Shown: in pieces, positions 13,848 through 32,094 of the stretch
Layout of the letters: each line of letters begins with the position of its first letter
Numbering within the stretch: the stretch's first letter is position 1
From: Hypomesus transpacificus
Taxonomy: Eukaryota > Chordata > Actinopteri > Osmeriformes > Osmeridae
DNA: 64,000 bases
Direction of reading: 5' to 3'
Assembly (NCBI RefSeq): GCF_021917145.1
Contig: NC_061072.1
Location: 12,605,133-12,669,132, forward strand
Notes under the pieces: generated by a model
Database searches by the model: none
Told to the model about the DNA's origin: nothing
Seen by the model: only the letters and a program-made list of their open reading frames with translations
Made by a program: the position numbers and the translations under genes

Positions 13848-13870
13848 GGTTGAATTAAACGTGTGGTTGT

Positions 13871-15755
13871 AGTTTTTGTGGTGCGTTGACAAAAAGGTCC
13901 CCAGAAAACCTCCAATTACATACGTATACCTGAACGTAACAAGTTAATTATAAAGGATCAGATTTACATATCGGATCGCAAAGAGGGAATTTCATAACAG
14001 CCGTATACTTAAACTGTTGTGAGGGTCTTAAGATGCATCAGACGACGTTTGTTAAGGCCTATGCTATGCATCAAACTAACCTTCAAGTTGCTAGTGCAGA
14101 GCAAAAAGCAGCGCTCACTTGCCTACCACTGTTACTAAAGGCTTCAAATAAGTATCCAGTTTACAATAAATGGACAAACAATTCAAACCACCTCTTAACA
14201 CTTCAGGGATAGGATCACAGCGCAGACACAATAACGACATCATTTAACCACAACTCTCAGTGGCCTGTATCATTCCATCACCGCAGCTGCGCGTTGTCTT
14301 TAAGGCAATCCGGGCACTTCGATCGTCTGTGGATGACATCATTGATATTGTCAATGGTGTAGCAGAGACGGGAGAGAGGGAGATTTCTGAGTACTTCTCC
14401 AGAAAAAAATAATTCGCAGTGCAGCAGACTTTGCAGCAAGAGTGGCTTTTTATTAGGGTCAACTGGAGATAAAGTGATGAGCCGTCAAAAGCCGCGTCCG
14501 TCTTTCGCTGTCCATGGTCCTGTTTGAGTAGCGACGACCCCTTTCAACATCACCGTAGCCGCGTCCCCGAGGATCTTGGCATTATCGGGTGAGGAGGGAA
14601 TTGTGTGTCTGAGATGGGGGTCGTATAGGTTTGGTGATTGCAGCTGGCTGGTGAAGGAATTAAACTGATTCTGAATGGGGCAGTCATAAATTCTCCTAAG
14701 GGTCCCAACTCAGGGGTGCGGTTACTCTGCAAATTCTGACAACAGACAAGCAGCTTGATCGTCATAATCTTTGTGTTTTTTTTTTCATTAGCTTACATAG
14801 CTTGTATTTCGTAATCTGCCCTTTTCTCGATCAAACATATCCCTTCTGCCCCAAAGCTCTTCTATGAAAGGTGACGTTGTGCCTAGCATGATAATCAAAC
14901 CTGGCAACAATAGTGGGACTCGATTTTATAACAGCAGCCTGATTCCTGTAGTAGGCTGTGTGACCTAGCCTGGACGGCCAGTCACGAGCTCTGTCCTAAT
15001 CATGACAATACATAAGGGTTTAGAAACACTGGTAGGGCTATTATACACTCATGAGCATTCAAGTGTATATTCACACAGGACAGGTATATAGCTCCATATA
15101 TTTGGAAATATCTCGTTATATGACTCATTTTACCTTAAAACATTTTCATACGGAGAGAATGTAAATTAGTCTGATCTCACATTACAGAATCTTTTTCTGA
15201 AAACTACCTTTTTCATCATTGATTGGATGAAAACTTTCAGAGAATTAAACACGATGTGTTTCATGTCACCAGGGACATTTGAATTGTGAGACTATGCAGA
15301 TTGTTTGTATATTTACTTGTTTGCTTTGATGTGGGAGGGAGCGTGATAAATGTGGATCGGTTCAAAGTGGTGAATAAATTATTCCAGATTTATACCGTTT
15401 TCCCCTGCTCTAGTCATCTCCCTGTGCAGCTAATGTAGTTTATTGGTGGGGAAATCCATCTAGATTTCAAGTAAAGTTGAACTGAAACTCGTGTTCACAT
15501 TTCCTCCTCACATTTGATCACACTGAGTCCCCCTGGTTACTTCTTCTCTTTTAATCCCCCCCCCCCCCATCCTCCCTTTTAGCTATAACTCCATCTTTTC
15601 TTTTGTCAGCTGCCTTGTGGATCACCCTCCCTTCGTCTCAGCTGGTAGTTCAGCCTGTTCTTCTGCTCCGTTGATTGCTGGTGTGATTGATGAAAGTTGT
15701 GTTTGTATGTGTGTTTGTTTCTTGACCCACCCAGTGGGTTGTGAAATCAGAAGCC
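13871..15755. other. intergenic region plus 5' flank of csnk1e
   Basis: No coding exon is supportable on either strand. The csnk1e ATG is preceded by possible acceptors (cccag ending at 15734 and atcag ending at 15750), so at least one upstream non-coding exon and the promoter should lie in this interval, but I could not place them. A C10 tract lies near 15560. Confidence 0.4.
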
Positions 15756-16545
15756 ATGGAGTTGAGGGTCGGGAACAAGTATCGTCTTGGGAGGAAGATA
15801 GGCAGCGGGTCCTTTGGAGATATATACCTGGGTAAGACTTCTTTTAGATGCTTTTGCTGTTGTTGTTTTGGATTACTAATGTGCCGTTTCTCACACATCA
15901 CTGTAGTGAGTGGAGGTGTGTCCAGTAGTACCTGTGCAATAGATTTGTGAATATACCATATATTCCATAGGGATATATCAATGAGAGAATCCAATTAAAT
16001 TGAACAATCATATTAAAGGGAACTGAATTGTATTGATGACAGGACATGGTGTTTCATGTGTGTCTGCCCGCCAGGTGCCAACATTGCCACCGGGGAGGAG
16101 GTAGCAATCAAGCTGGAGTGTGTGAAGACCAAGCACCCCCAGCTTCACATCGAGAGCAAGTTCTACAAGATGATGCAGGGAGGAGGTGAGGAGCAAGCAT
16201 GTCATCCCCCTCCCTCCGCCTTCCTACCTGTCCTTCCTCTACCCGATCCTCCTTTCTTTCTCTCCTCTACCTGGTTCCCCCCCTCTTCTTTAGTTGGCAT
16301 CCAATATGGTGAGGTGGAAGGAGAATACTTTAAAACAACCTGTATGTGTGTATATTTATGTATGTTTGTGTGTGTGTGTGAGCAGTGGGCATCCCTACCA
16401 TCAAGTGGTGTGGAGCGGAGGGGGACTACAACGTGATGGTGATGGAGCTGCTGGGGCCCAGTCTGGAGGACCTCTTCAACTTCTGCTCCCGCAAGTTCAG
16501 CCTCAAGACCGTCCTGCTGCTGGCTGACCAGATGGTACGCAGACT

Positions 16546-16580
<35 letters not shown>

Positions 16581-18567
16581 ACATGCTTCTGTTGAGCTTT
16601 GACATCACTGTTGATAACTGTGACATCATCTCTGAAGCTCTCTTCCTCTTCCTCCACCCCACCAGATCAGCAGGATTGAGTACATTCACTCCAAGAACTT
16701 CATCCACCGTGATGTGAAGCCGGACAACTTCCTGATGGGGCTGGGCAAGAAGGGCAACCTGGTCTACATCATCGACTTTGGCCTGGCCAAGAAGTACCGC
16801 GACGCCCGCACACACCAGCACATCCCCTACCGGGAGAACAAGAACCTGACCGGCACCGCCCGCTACGCCTCCATCAACACACACCTGGGCATTGGTAAAA
16901 CTCATTGTCTGTGTGTGTGTTTGTGTGTTGTTCAACCCTTTCATTGGTAGTTGTGTCTTCACCAAGAGACATAGTCAATAGGTTGTATGTGATTGTGTAT
17001 GTTGATCAGGACTTGATCCCCAGAAGGACTGCAGTAGTCCTCACACTAGTACTGACCCTCATCTCTCCTCCTCTCCTCTCCTCTGGTCTGCCCTCCTCTC
17101 CTTCTCTAAACTCCTGTCCTCCCTCTTCTACACCCCCTCCCCCCCAACGACCACCTTCCCACATACCCCCTCTGCCCTCCAGAGCAGTCAAGGCGTGACG
17201 ACCTGGAGTCTCTGGGCTACGTCCTCATGTACTTCAACCTGGGCTCTCTGCCCTGGCAGGGCCTCAAGGCCGCCACCAAGAGGCAGAAGTACGAACGCAT
17301 CAGCGAGAAGAAGATGTCCACGCCCATCGAGGTGCTCTGCAAGGGCTACTCCTGTGAGTAAATGGAAGGGAATGAGGGTTATCTTTTAGAAACAAAACTG
17401 AACCTTATTTTGTCCATGACCCACAACTTCTCCAAGTAGTAAGTACAGCACATTGTCTATGTTGAAAGATTGTGTTTGGTTGGTCCACTGCTGGTAGTGT
17501 GTGTCAGAGTATGTGAGTTCTTCCCCAGTTGTGTGACTCTCTATTTGTCTGTCCCCTCTTTCTCTTCCCTCTCTGTCTCTCAGCTGAGTTCTCCACCTAC
17601 CTGAACTTCTGTCGCTCTCTACGGTTTGACGACAAGCCCGACTACTCGTACCTGCGGCAGCTCTTCAGGAACCTGTTCCACAGGCAGGGCTTCTCCTACG
17701 ACTACGTCTTCGACTGGAACATGCTCAAGTTTGTGAGTCTTCCTTTTGAAGTTCTTGTTTATTCATCCCCCCAAATTGCTCGCTATAATCACATTAAGAT
17801 CACCTTGGAAGTCTGGAATCCATGTTAATGTTTCTCTCTGCTTCAGGGGGCCAGTAGGACAGCCGAAGAAGGAGAGAGAGAGCGGAGGGAGGGAAAGGAG
17901 GGGGATGAGAGGATTGGAGGGGGCGGTCAGAGAGGGGGTGCAGCCCGAGCCCTGCCCCCAGGACCCAACCCCCCCGCAGCCAACAGAGTGAGGAACGGCC
18001 CAGAAGCTGCCGCCTCTAACCCCGCCTCCAGAGTGCAACAGTCAGGTGAGTCTTACAGAACAGGAAGGGACTGTTTTGGGGTTTTTCCGGAAGTCCTGGG
18101 GTTTGTTTGAATAAGACCCTTTCATTGACGATTTGACAACTGAGCATTCACAAGGTTGTGTGTGTACCCCGCCTGCACGTGTGTTTGTGTGTGTGTGTGT
18201 GTGTGTGTAGGTAACAGGTCCCCGCAGGCTGTGTCTCGTGCAGAACGAGAGAGGAAGGTGGCCATGAGGCTCCATCGTGGTGCCCCTGCCAATGTCTCCT
18301 CCTCTGATATCACTGCCCGCCTTGACCAGTCACGTATCGCCACATCACAGGTGGTCAGACTTGCTTAATAAACCATCCAAAACAACTATGACCACGATCT
18401 ACTTCTTACACACAATGTTTGCTGATGCCTGTGTTCTTGCATTCCCCCCTCTCCCCCACCCCCTCTCCCCCCCCTTTACCTACTTTTTTTCAACCCCTCA
18501 CCCACCTCCTCTTCCACTCCCTCCTCCTTTGCAGGTCAGTGTGCCATTTGAACACCTGGGGAAGTGA
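15756..18567 (+). CDS. csnk1e: casein kinase 1 epsilon
   Basis: Nine coding exons: 15756-15831, 16075-16185, 16386-16534, 16666-16894, 17183-17353, 17584-17732, 17847-18045, 18211-18350, 18535-18567; 418 aa against 416 in human. It is a Ser/Thr kinase that phosphorylates PER proteins in the circadian clock and Dishevelled in Wnt signalling. The kinase domain is essentially identical to vertebrate CK1 delta/epsilon: glycine loop [11 protein letters not shown] (16-26), catalytic Lys38 in [13 protein letters not shown] with Asp128, and DFG at 149-151. The C-terminal tail has the CK1 delta/epsilon element SMRLHRG-like ([16 protein letters not shown]) and ends SVPFEHLGK, matching epsilon rather than delta. 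The neighbour tmem184b supports the epsilon assignment. Confidence 0.97.
16548..16580. repeat. (GT)n microsatellite in csnk1e intron 3
   Basis: Uninterrupted TG dinucleotides lie just downstream of the exon 3 donor. Confidence 0.9.
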
Positions 18568-18665
18568 GCCTGTCCTGTCTGCTCTGCTGGATGCTCCTCA
18601 CAGGTATGGACACACCTGAACACCACCCACACCACTCTGCACTTGCAAACCAACTCATGTCATAA

Positions 18666-18858
18666 GGGAGTCAGATGGCTGAGCGGTGAGGGAGTCGGGC
18701 TAGTAATCGGAAGGTTGCCGGATCGATTCCCCGCCCCGCCAAATGACGTTGTGTCCTTGGGCAAGGCACTTCACCCTACTTGCCTCGGGGGGAATGTCCC
18801 TGTACTTACTGTAAGTCGCTCTGGATAAGAGCGTCTGCTAAATGACTAAATGTAAATG
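18666..18858 (+). mobile_element. tRNA-derived SINE, full-length copy
   Basis: The head resembles a tRNA-Leu/Ser gene with an A-box-like TGGCTGAGCGG and a B-box-like GGATCGATTCC. A conserved body (tccttgggcaaggcacttca) and the tail ataagagcgtctgctaaatg, followed by a short (TAAATG)-like end, complete the element. A second copy of the same family is at 61906-62096. The family has the architecture of teleost SINEs; I do not assign a subfamily name. Confidence 0.85.
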
Positions 18859-19587
18859 TCTGCACATCTCTATGCCGTAGTACAGACATGTATCTGTGGT
18901 TAGTGACGTGGTGACACTGCAGTTTGTTTGTGTGCGAAAGATGTATAACAGATACACGTCTTTTTGTTTCAAATTTTCTTTCTAATCTGTTTTGTTTCGC
19001 AGCCTCTGCAGGGTATCCAATGAACCCTCAAGAACTTGAAACACTTGGATCGAAACATACAACGTGATTGAATGAAAGAGAAAGATACTAGAAGGAACAA
19101 AAGGGTTAGATGAAAGAAAGGAGTGAAAGTGTGAACGAGTGTGCCTGTCCAGTATCCTGTGTGTCCATTGCTATCCAGGGAGGGGTTAAAGAAAGGAAGA
19201 GAGGGAAAACTGAAGACTGAAGGACATACTCAAGTCAGAGCTTTGACCAGGCTTCTACTAATCACAGGCCACCACAAGGGCATGTGACTCCTTCTGACCG
19301 TGCCCTCCTTCACTCTCATTGACTGGTTACATGGTTGGTTTGACTAGCCAAGCTCTATCTATTATGAAGCTCAACAAACGTGCAAAAACAGCACCTGTAA
19401 GTGCAAAAAGGACTAAACTTTGATTATTCGAGCTGTTTACATAGCGGAGGTGTTGTTATTTTAGGCACATGTGTTGGTTTAAAGACGTGTCAGATGACTT
19501 TACAGAATCTGGGAGCTACTGTACTTAAAGTTAATGGTGATAGACTCTGTTTATTTTAAGCCAATAAGTAAAAATGTATAATGTATA

Positions 19588-19618
19588 ATGATGATTCTGT
19601 ACTAAACAGAATCATCAT
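19588..19618 (+). other. perfect 13-bp hairpin in csnk1e 3' UTR
   Basis: ATGATGATTCTGT at 19588-19600 pairs perfectly with ACAGAATCATCAT at 19606-19618 across a five-base loop (ACTAA). The function is unknown. Confidence 0.75.
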
Positions 19619-20489
19619 CAGTAGATACAGAGTTATTTCAAGTTGCAGTTGAGAATAATAGGTGTAGGACAAATGGAAAATGAGAAAAAAGGTGTGTGAA
19701 AAGGGGTAGAAGAAAAGTAAAGGTGGAGTTAAGTTATGGAAATGAAGTGACTGAATGTGAAAGACTTTATTCAACCAACCTGCCTGGCAGGGTGAGGTGG
19801 GGTTGTATCAGTGTCTTGTTATCTTGTCCTTAGTTTGTCATTCACTTGGTTTAAGTCACAGACTGGTGAATGTAAATTTTCCTAGTATTCTACATACTGA
19901 TCAATGCTGTGCTGTAGTGGCCCAGATCATTTCTTCTCATAGTATCCGTCCTGTCCAATGTAGCTCCAGCTATTAGTGAAAGCAGAACCAAGTCTGGCCC
20001 TGTACAACTCAGTTTAGTTTGGCAGGGTTCAGTTCTGTGAAAGAAGCATGAGTCAACAAAGAACTACAACAGCAGGAAACTAAAGGATATAGAGAGATGG
20101 GCTATCACCCATACTCTCTCTTTCAGTGTTTGCTATTTTGCCTTTACTGGCAAAGTGACCAAGCCTTATCGTCCTTATTTAACACTATGGAAGATATAGC
20201 AGTGAGAAGCAGATGCAGAGTGGTTTGAGTTAAACAAGTTGAACACCAAAACAGTTTTACAAATATGGTGTAAATATAGAATGCATTTGTGTTGAAAGCC
20301 AACCTGTACTAGGTCCATGATGTGGGTGTTAGGGGTGCTGTGTAAGCCTCTGGAGGTTTAGTGGTGGAGCTGGTTTATGGGTAGATTGTTATATATGGAT
20401 CTAATTGGTGGGATATGGCTGTGTACTGTATGCACTTGTATATTTCTTTACCATGCTTCGAAAGGATACTTGTGTATATTTTATGAATC

Positions 20490-20495
20490 AATAAA
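20490..20495 (+). terminator. csnk1e: polyadenylation signal of csnk1e
   Basis: AATAAA followed about 25 nt later by a TG-rich tract (cattgttgtgttgagagtgtgtgt). Confidence 0.7.
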
Positions 20496-20604
20496 AATAT
20501 GCACAACTTATAATGTCCCATTGTTGTGTTGAGAGTGTGTGTACGAAATTACGTTTATTGAGAAATAGTGAGATTGTGATGGAAAAAGGTGAACTTTCTC
20601 ATCA

Positions 20605-20614
20605 GGCATGCGCA
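20605..20614. promoter_or_regulatory. NRF1-like site in the presumed tmem184b promoter
   Basis: GGCATGCGCA matches the core of the NRF1 motif. It lies about 500 bp upstream of the inferred 5' non-coding exon of tmem184b. This is a motif match only. Confidence 0.3.
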
Positions 20615-20899
20615 CTGTACGGTCCCTTATACTTCCTGGTCGTCAGTGCTCCTTGCCTGCGATTGGTGGAAACAACACTAGGCTACATGTCATTCGGCTA
20701 AAACCACGAAATGGCCCGAGCGAGTTGAGCTACTGTAATCCGAGGGGATTGCGTTTGTGTGGCAATTGGCAAAGAGCCGACACACGGAGGGGAGAGAAAG
20801 GAATGACATTTTGCTCTCCTTTGAAAAACAGATATTTTATATGTATGGGTTGATAAAACTGTTCATAATGGAATGGAAAAGACACATCAATCCAAAAAA

Positions 20900-21115
20900 T
20901 GATATTCAAACTTTCGAAGTGAGATTTGTTTAACGGGATTGAACTCCTGAATTCAGGCGCAGAGATTTCCAGTCAAACCGACGCACTGGGAGTTAAACAT
21001 GGATGGTCGTGAACCAACGGCAGTTTTGAGGAATTAAGGCCGTTTCTGTTTTATTTGTGGTGTTGGATTGCTCTATCCAACGTAGGTGTGTTTTGGACAC
21101 ATCGACAGATTCAAG
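20900..21115 (+). other. tmem184b: possible 5' non-coding exon of tmem184b
   Basis: The sequence GATTCAAG followed by gtgaga at 21116 is a consensus donor, and the first coding exon of tmem184b begins with its ATG directly after an acceptor, so an upstream non-coding exon is required. The 5' boundary is a guess. Confidence 0.35.
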
Positions 21116-22021
21116 GTGAGAGGATCAAAAAGTGCGCATGAGTGAACAACTGTGTGGACAGTGGGCACTTCAAATGAGCCAGCAACACACTAGAAGTACT
21201 ATCTAAATGATATATCAGAAAATAGCCATGTCACAATTTTATTTGAAACATTTTCTAACAGTCCATTTATTTACGTAATTTCTGTTTTCTAGATATCTCT
21301 CTGATTCCAGTTTACTTGACCTATCAACATCAAGGTAAATTAAATTGTTGTTATCGTTTGGAATCAGAGTCTCTATCATGCTCTAGAGATATAACACTCA
21401 TAATGGTAATTGTGTTATAGGTGGATGAACTTCCATATCATGATATGAGTTTTGCCAACCATATAAACTCATCTCTGCTGGCTACACATCACTTTATAAT
21501 GATGACCAACACATACTGCCTTTTTTTTTCCTCAACTGCTGCTTTACATGGCCCCTCCCCTTTTACACACACCTTTTATTCTGCAGCCACATCATTCCAG
21601 AGTGTGTGTGCATGTATGTCTGTGTGTGTGTTACATACTGCCCTTTTGCCTTTTTATGAAACATGTTTATGTGTGTATGTGCGTGTTTGTGTATGTCAAC
21701 ACCCTGATGCATTCAGTCCTATTCTGCATGTCATTGTACTGATCACCTGCAAACTAATATACACGTAACCCCTGTCAGACACAGGTATTACTGGCATCTA
21801 ATAAAAGAGATTATATTACACAGTCCACACAGTCTGTAGAAAACAGCATCCATTCAAATAATTCCATCCATCACCAAATCATTTAATTGGATGTGTGTTG
21901 TGCATGTTTGTGTGTTTTAATTATTTCTGCCAGCCTAGTCTGAGCTATCTGTGCGATGTGTTAATATGACTTATGGTTGCTACGCAGAGGCAGCTGAGCC
22001 ATAACAGGTCAATGTGAGCTT

Positions 22022-22026
<5 letters not shown>

Positions 22027-22058
<32 letters not shown>
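22027..22058. repeat. (CT)n microsatellite
   Basis: A run of CT dinucleotides in the tmem184b 5' intron. Confidence 0.9.
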
Positions 22059-22062
<4 letters not shown>

Positions 22063-22540
22063 GTCTTTGTCTCCCTCTCTTTTTCTTTCTCTTTCTATCT
22101 CATACTCTATAATTTTATTTTATAACAAATGGTACAATGAATCAAAGCAAGTTAATTATAGCAGATGAATCTGTGTGTGTGTGTGTGCTGTTATTTTCCC
22201 AGTCTCCTTCAGTAATGTCAAGGGCTCTTCTGAGCTCTTTCTGGCTTCATGTAGGTCTGTCAACAACAACAATCATCCCTCCTGCAGTATGGCATTCTAA
22301 CTGATCCCACCGTGACACGACTAGCATTACAGAAACGTGCTGTTCTTTCTCCTTTGCTCTGCTTATTTGTCTTTGAATAGAGTATGACATGTATATGAAG
22401 TCAGGGAAATAAGCAATGGAAGAGGGACCTACATATGCGGACAGACATATACAAAGACATATTTCTCTTATCTATGCGCTCATACAGCACAGATTAGATG
22501 ATCAGTATATATGGTGGATGATTTACTGTTGAGTCCTCTT

Positions 22541-27757
<5,217 letters not shown>

Positions 27758-29610
27758 AGAGCACTAGACACATGTTACCGCTCTCATTCATCCATAAATA
27801 CACACAGAAGTGCACAAACATACGCACCCAGGTATGCACACAAGTACACACAAATACATATATACACTTGTCAACATGCATAATGTTTACACTTGTCTAG
27901 GAACTCATGAGAACTTGTGCTTGCTGTCTAGTTTGAGGCCATAGTCATAGGGACTTTTCATAGGGATTTTCTGAGGTGGAACTCTACATTTTCAGGTCTT
28001 GAGAGCATTTCTGCTATCATCCCCAGGAAAATATATTTTTTAAATCCTAAATAAATAAAGTCCTTCTGTATCTCAGGATGGTATTTAATCTCAAATTCAA
28101 GTTTGCAGCTTGTCTGACGCTTGCCTAACCCCCTTCAGATTTCCATGGCAGCAGTGTTTACAGTTTGAAGCAAAGGGACGATATGAAGGAGAAGTAGGAA
28201 GAGAGAGATGCAAAAGGGAGGAGGAGAAAGAGGGAATGAGTGGTTCAGTAGGGCGAGGCACTAGTAGAGCATCTGCGTGGATGGTGTTGTTGTTGTTGTC
28301 TGTGATTCATCGAGGGCAACTGAAGGCTGGGTGGGGGAGGGGAGGGCGGGTTTATGAGTGGAGTGGTGGATAGACCGCACTTGATCAGATTATAGATTAA
28401 GAGAAATCTGCCCATAGGGTGCAAGTGGGAGGGCGAGCAACACAGTAGTCTGGATTATGCCAGTGTAATTGGGGCATCATTTGTATGGTAGGGTTTAGAA
28501 CTAGCTCCGGAGTTTGTCTCTCTTTGTGGAGCAAACCTCCACTGGAGGACTATTGAGGTTAGCTATAGAGGGGACAAGACCCTAGTCCTCTATGAACACA
28601 GCTCCTTCTAGAAAGGAATATAGGTCTCTTCTGTTTTGGATACATTTGGTCTGGAGGAAACTGTAGTTTGAAACAAGTTTATTTCTGGTATATTTCACAA
28701 TCACTCAGGTTATGCCTGGGATTATATCATAGATAACACGTTTTTTGGGGGAGTAACATGCTATGTAATGGCTCCAGAGATTCAGTCTTGACTAAATTAG
28801 GAGAACTAGTTAATGTGTGGATAGCTTCGATTTTAAGTCATTTATGTGAGTCAATCTGTCCTTACACTGCAACGGTGAGTCATTGCATGCCACGCTCTAT
28901 CCCACCACCAGAGAGCAACCATGAACGTCAGCCAGGATTTGAACACACCCACACACACAGTTGTCTTTATCAAACCAGACATGCTTGTACCAAGTCTGTA
29001 GATGGAATGCATTGTCTCAACACAGTCTTTACTCCCATCCTTCTAGATGTTTCCTGTACAGTACAGAGGCTGCTTGAGTTAAAGCCTGTCTTCACCTTAT
29101 TCAGTCAGAGCAAATCAGCTGCTTTTACACATATATTCTGGGTGCTTCATTAAGACCTCAACACTTTTCCACTCCAGCATATAGCTGTTCTCTCTCATCC
29201 TGAATCATAGTCTGGGATGTTGCTTCAAGATTCTCTGAGTTTCATTATGAGGTCACAGTGCTAAAAACCTTTGGATTTTGTGGTCTTCTCCTTTGTTCAC
29301 TCTCTTCAGGATGTACATTTATTTTATTACTAGATGTACATGTCCACTAAGGACTGAGAAAGTTGTAAATATGGTTTTACATCATACAGACATCTTAAGT
29401 AATATTGATATAATTGAACTGATGCAATACGGCTTAGTTTTGTACTGCAGTTCAATGAAAACTGTATTTTTTTATTTTGACAAAGTTCTTTGTTCCAGCT
29501 CAATGTATTTTGTTATAAAGCTTCTCTCATTATGCTTCTATTTGACTTCAAAATGATGTTCAAACAAATACATATACAGATGAAGAAAATAAATACATTT
29601 AGTTTTGTTC
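27758..29610 (+). other. tmem184b: tmem184b 3' UTR
   Basis: AT-rich sequence without supportable coding exons. A proximal pair of overlapping AATAAA signals lies at 28050-28059 and a distal AATAAA at 29588, so a short and a long 3' UTR are both possible. The gene converges on maff, which is transcribed from the other strand. Confidence 0.55.
29588..29593 (+). terminator. tmem184b: distal polyadenylation signal of tmem184b
   Basis: AATAAA followed within 40 nt by T/GT-rich sequence (tttgttctgatgttgtc). Another AATAAA occurs near 29719. Confidence 0.5.
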
Positions 29611-30039
29611 TGATGTTGTCTCCCTTCATTGTTTTCAGGTTATTGTGGGGGGTTTAGGGAACTACATTTTATTGTGGCCTTATGACCAGTGTTACTGCTG
29701 CACCAGTAAAACTAGGAAAATAAATTGATAGGGAGGAAAAACTGAGCTGGGTTTCTAGTCTGCTGACTAACAATGCATTTACTGATTTACTGTACATGAA
29801 CATGTTGCCTATTTTTTTACCTATACATTCAATCTTTGTTTATGTTCCAACACACACACAGTTTTGGTTCCCTGTTCTACTTCCTTATAATATAAACCCC
29901 CAAACTAGGAAGGCCTGTTTTAGCAAGGACTGTCATCCAAACTCTACATCTACCTTCCAAATGGATTCCAACAGAATTCTCTGTGCGCAAGTTTAAGTGG
30001 CCAATATTTTATAAATGCATGCATGAAAACCACACCATT

Positions 30040-32094
30040 TTATGTACAATATATACAACATTTAATCATTTATTCATTAATATATAAAATAGACAATGTA
30101 CTTAATTTTTCACCATAGAAAAAATACATGTAATAAATACAAAGACCATTTTCGTTTTGCAGAATTACAAAACATCCAGCACAATTTGACATAAATCTGA
30201 GACATTAGATATTACTGGGGGATAAATGCTATGCAACATTGATACCAATAGCTAAACATTACCTTACGGTTACGGGAGTATTCATCAACACAATATAATG
30301 TGTTATTTTATTGACAGATAAAATCATATTGCTATTTCTATCAATGGTCTAGTTCCCCTTTTTAGATGTTCTATCGGAGTTAGGGGGTACTTAAATATAA
30401 CATATTACAAGGCTTTCAAGTGAATTAAGCACTGCCTTCTACCCTACTGTCTTTCGTCACAATTCACGTGTTCCTCATTCACTTCCTAATCCCCTCATGT
30501 CCTCAAACCATCACCACCCTCTCATCTCCATCCCTGTCTCTTTCTTTTACCATTCCGTTCTTTCTTCCCATAGTTACTCTCACACTCTCATCATTACAGA
30601 AGGGAACTTAATATATTTATCATAAATAACAATAATACAATACCATCATCATTATCATCACCTTGGTACTTCATAGAAAAATAATATCCCTACAACAAGC
30701 CACACTATGAAATTAGTACAAATATGGCGTACACGCATACATAAGTCATCTTACAGCGACACGGCCATTGGCTTTTAGCATAACTAAACAGCTCATCACA
30801 ACAGTTAAACATTTTCCAAAAAATTATAATCGTCGTCACACTCAGTACAATAATCAGACATGAGAAAATGGTTTCCCCCCCCAAACTAGTCATAACAACG
30901 CAGGTATCTGAAACATACATTACATCACAGCACTCGTTAGCTTTTTCGTAATATCTATCCTTAAATACAAATAAAATATAGAATACCTCTGATAAATGTC
31001 GCTCAACATTTTCGTCTCTTGTACAAACATTACAAAAAAACAACAGATAGAGGAATGTATCATTAGAACTTGCATTGACATAGCATTCTACGAGATGTGG
31101 GGAGGGGTTAGTCACCCCCAACAATGTTCCAGCTATGACCGACATCTACAGTTAGAGGAGCCAGAGCTTTGATACATACCCATGGAACCACGACAGACTG
31201 CAACACAGCAAAGCACAACATTGGACACGTCAGAGGAAGGGGAGAGCACAGTGATGCTTCAGGAATACACTGATGCTAGCTGTAATGTTGTCCTAGGGAC
31301 TAGGCCAGCCTCTGCCCTTCTCCCTGGCAAGGTCTGGGTGTTCACAACCCCCTTAGCATTCGAAAGCACTAGGTTGGTGTACAAGAAGGCAATGGCATTA
31401 GACTTTTTTAGAATTTTTTATAGTCTTGAAGTAGCACCACTCGCCTTATTCCTTGGACCAATCCATTGCTTTTTATGCAAAGTGGAAATGAATGCGCAAT
31501 ACAAATGAACGAATGGATTAATACATCCATATTACAGGGAGGAGGGTAGAGCGTGAGGTGGTTGCGTAGCATTGAAAGAAACTGAGGAAGAGTCCGAAAG
31601 TGGAGCGGTCCACCTTGGTGGTGTGTGTTATGGACCAGAGACCAGGCTGGAGCTGGAGAGAAGACAGCACTGGTGTGGACTGGAGTCACAGGATCAGGGC
31701 ACCAGTAGCAGCACTGGCTTTGTCTTGGGATCAATGTGTGTGTGTGTGTGTGTGTGTGTGCATGCGTGTGTGCATTGTTCTGTTTGGTCTGTCCATGCTT
31801 TAGTCAAGATCCATCAGGGGTTACTGTTTTACAGTCCGTCTGGGTGTGTGTGTGAGAAAAATAGCCAGGCTTTCAAATCCGTATGTGACAGACTATCCCT
31901 ATTTTCAGGATGCCTCAATATTGTACATGCATGAGCGCTGAACTTTTAATAAGTGCCATGATGGTTTGTGTTCCTCTAATTCTCCTGTGAATAAGTGTAT
32001 GTATAGGAGCACATATCTCTACGTGTATGAGTGTGTGTGTGTGTGTGTCTGTCAGTGAGCAGGAGTCCTCCTCCTCATCCACCAATAGTTCCTC
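30040..32094 (-). other. maff: maff 3' UTR
   Basis: About 2 kb downstream of the maff stop on the minus strand, rich in A/T and containing a (GT)n run at 31736-31760 (plus-strand reading). AATAAA on the minus strand (TTTATT at 30069-30074) is the likely end. Open frames within it (for example minus 30705-31145) show no family resemblance and are not called. Confidence 0.5.
30069..30074 (-). terminator. maff: candidate polyadenylation signal of maff
   Basis: TTTATT on the plus strand reads AATAAA on the minus strand. Other candidates exist (for example near 30308), so the exact end is uncertain. Confidence 0.4.

Larger units (their letters stand above)
12198..13870 (+). other. tnrc6b: tnrc6b 3' UTR
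   Basis: About 1.65 kb of AT-rich sequence without a supportable coding region follows the stop codon and ends with a polyadenylation signal at 13842. It carries a (GAT)n-like patch near 13160-13185 and a T-run at 13590-13606. The boundary is inferred from the poly(A) signal. Confidence 0.6.
18568..20510 (+). other. csnk1e: csnk1e 3' UTR, probably containing one intron
   Basis: After the stop codon the sequence reads on to ctcacag/gtatgg at 18603/18604, a good donor, and a matching acceptor (tttgtttcgcag) ends at 19002. The inferred 3' UTR intron 18604-19002 contains a SINE. The final exon would run from 19003 to the poly(A) signal at 20490. The donor lies 36 nt after the stop. Confidence 0.5.

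Noticed and set aside
18666-18740. tRNA-like sequence with A and B boxes
   Set aside because: It is the head of a SINE (same body and tail as the copy at 61906), with mismatches in the tRNA arms, so it is not called as a tRNA gene.
30705-31145. 146-codon open frame on the minus strand
   Set aside because: It lies in the maff 3' UTR, is AT-rich with an irregular Cys/Tyr composition, and resembles no known protein.
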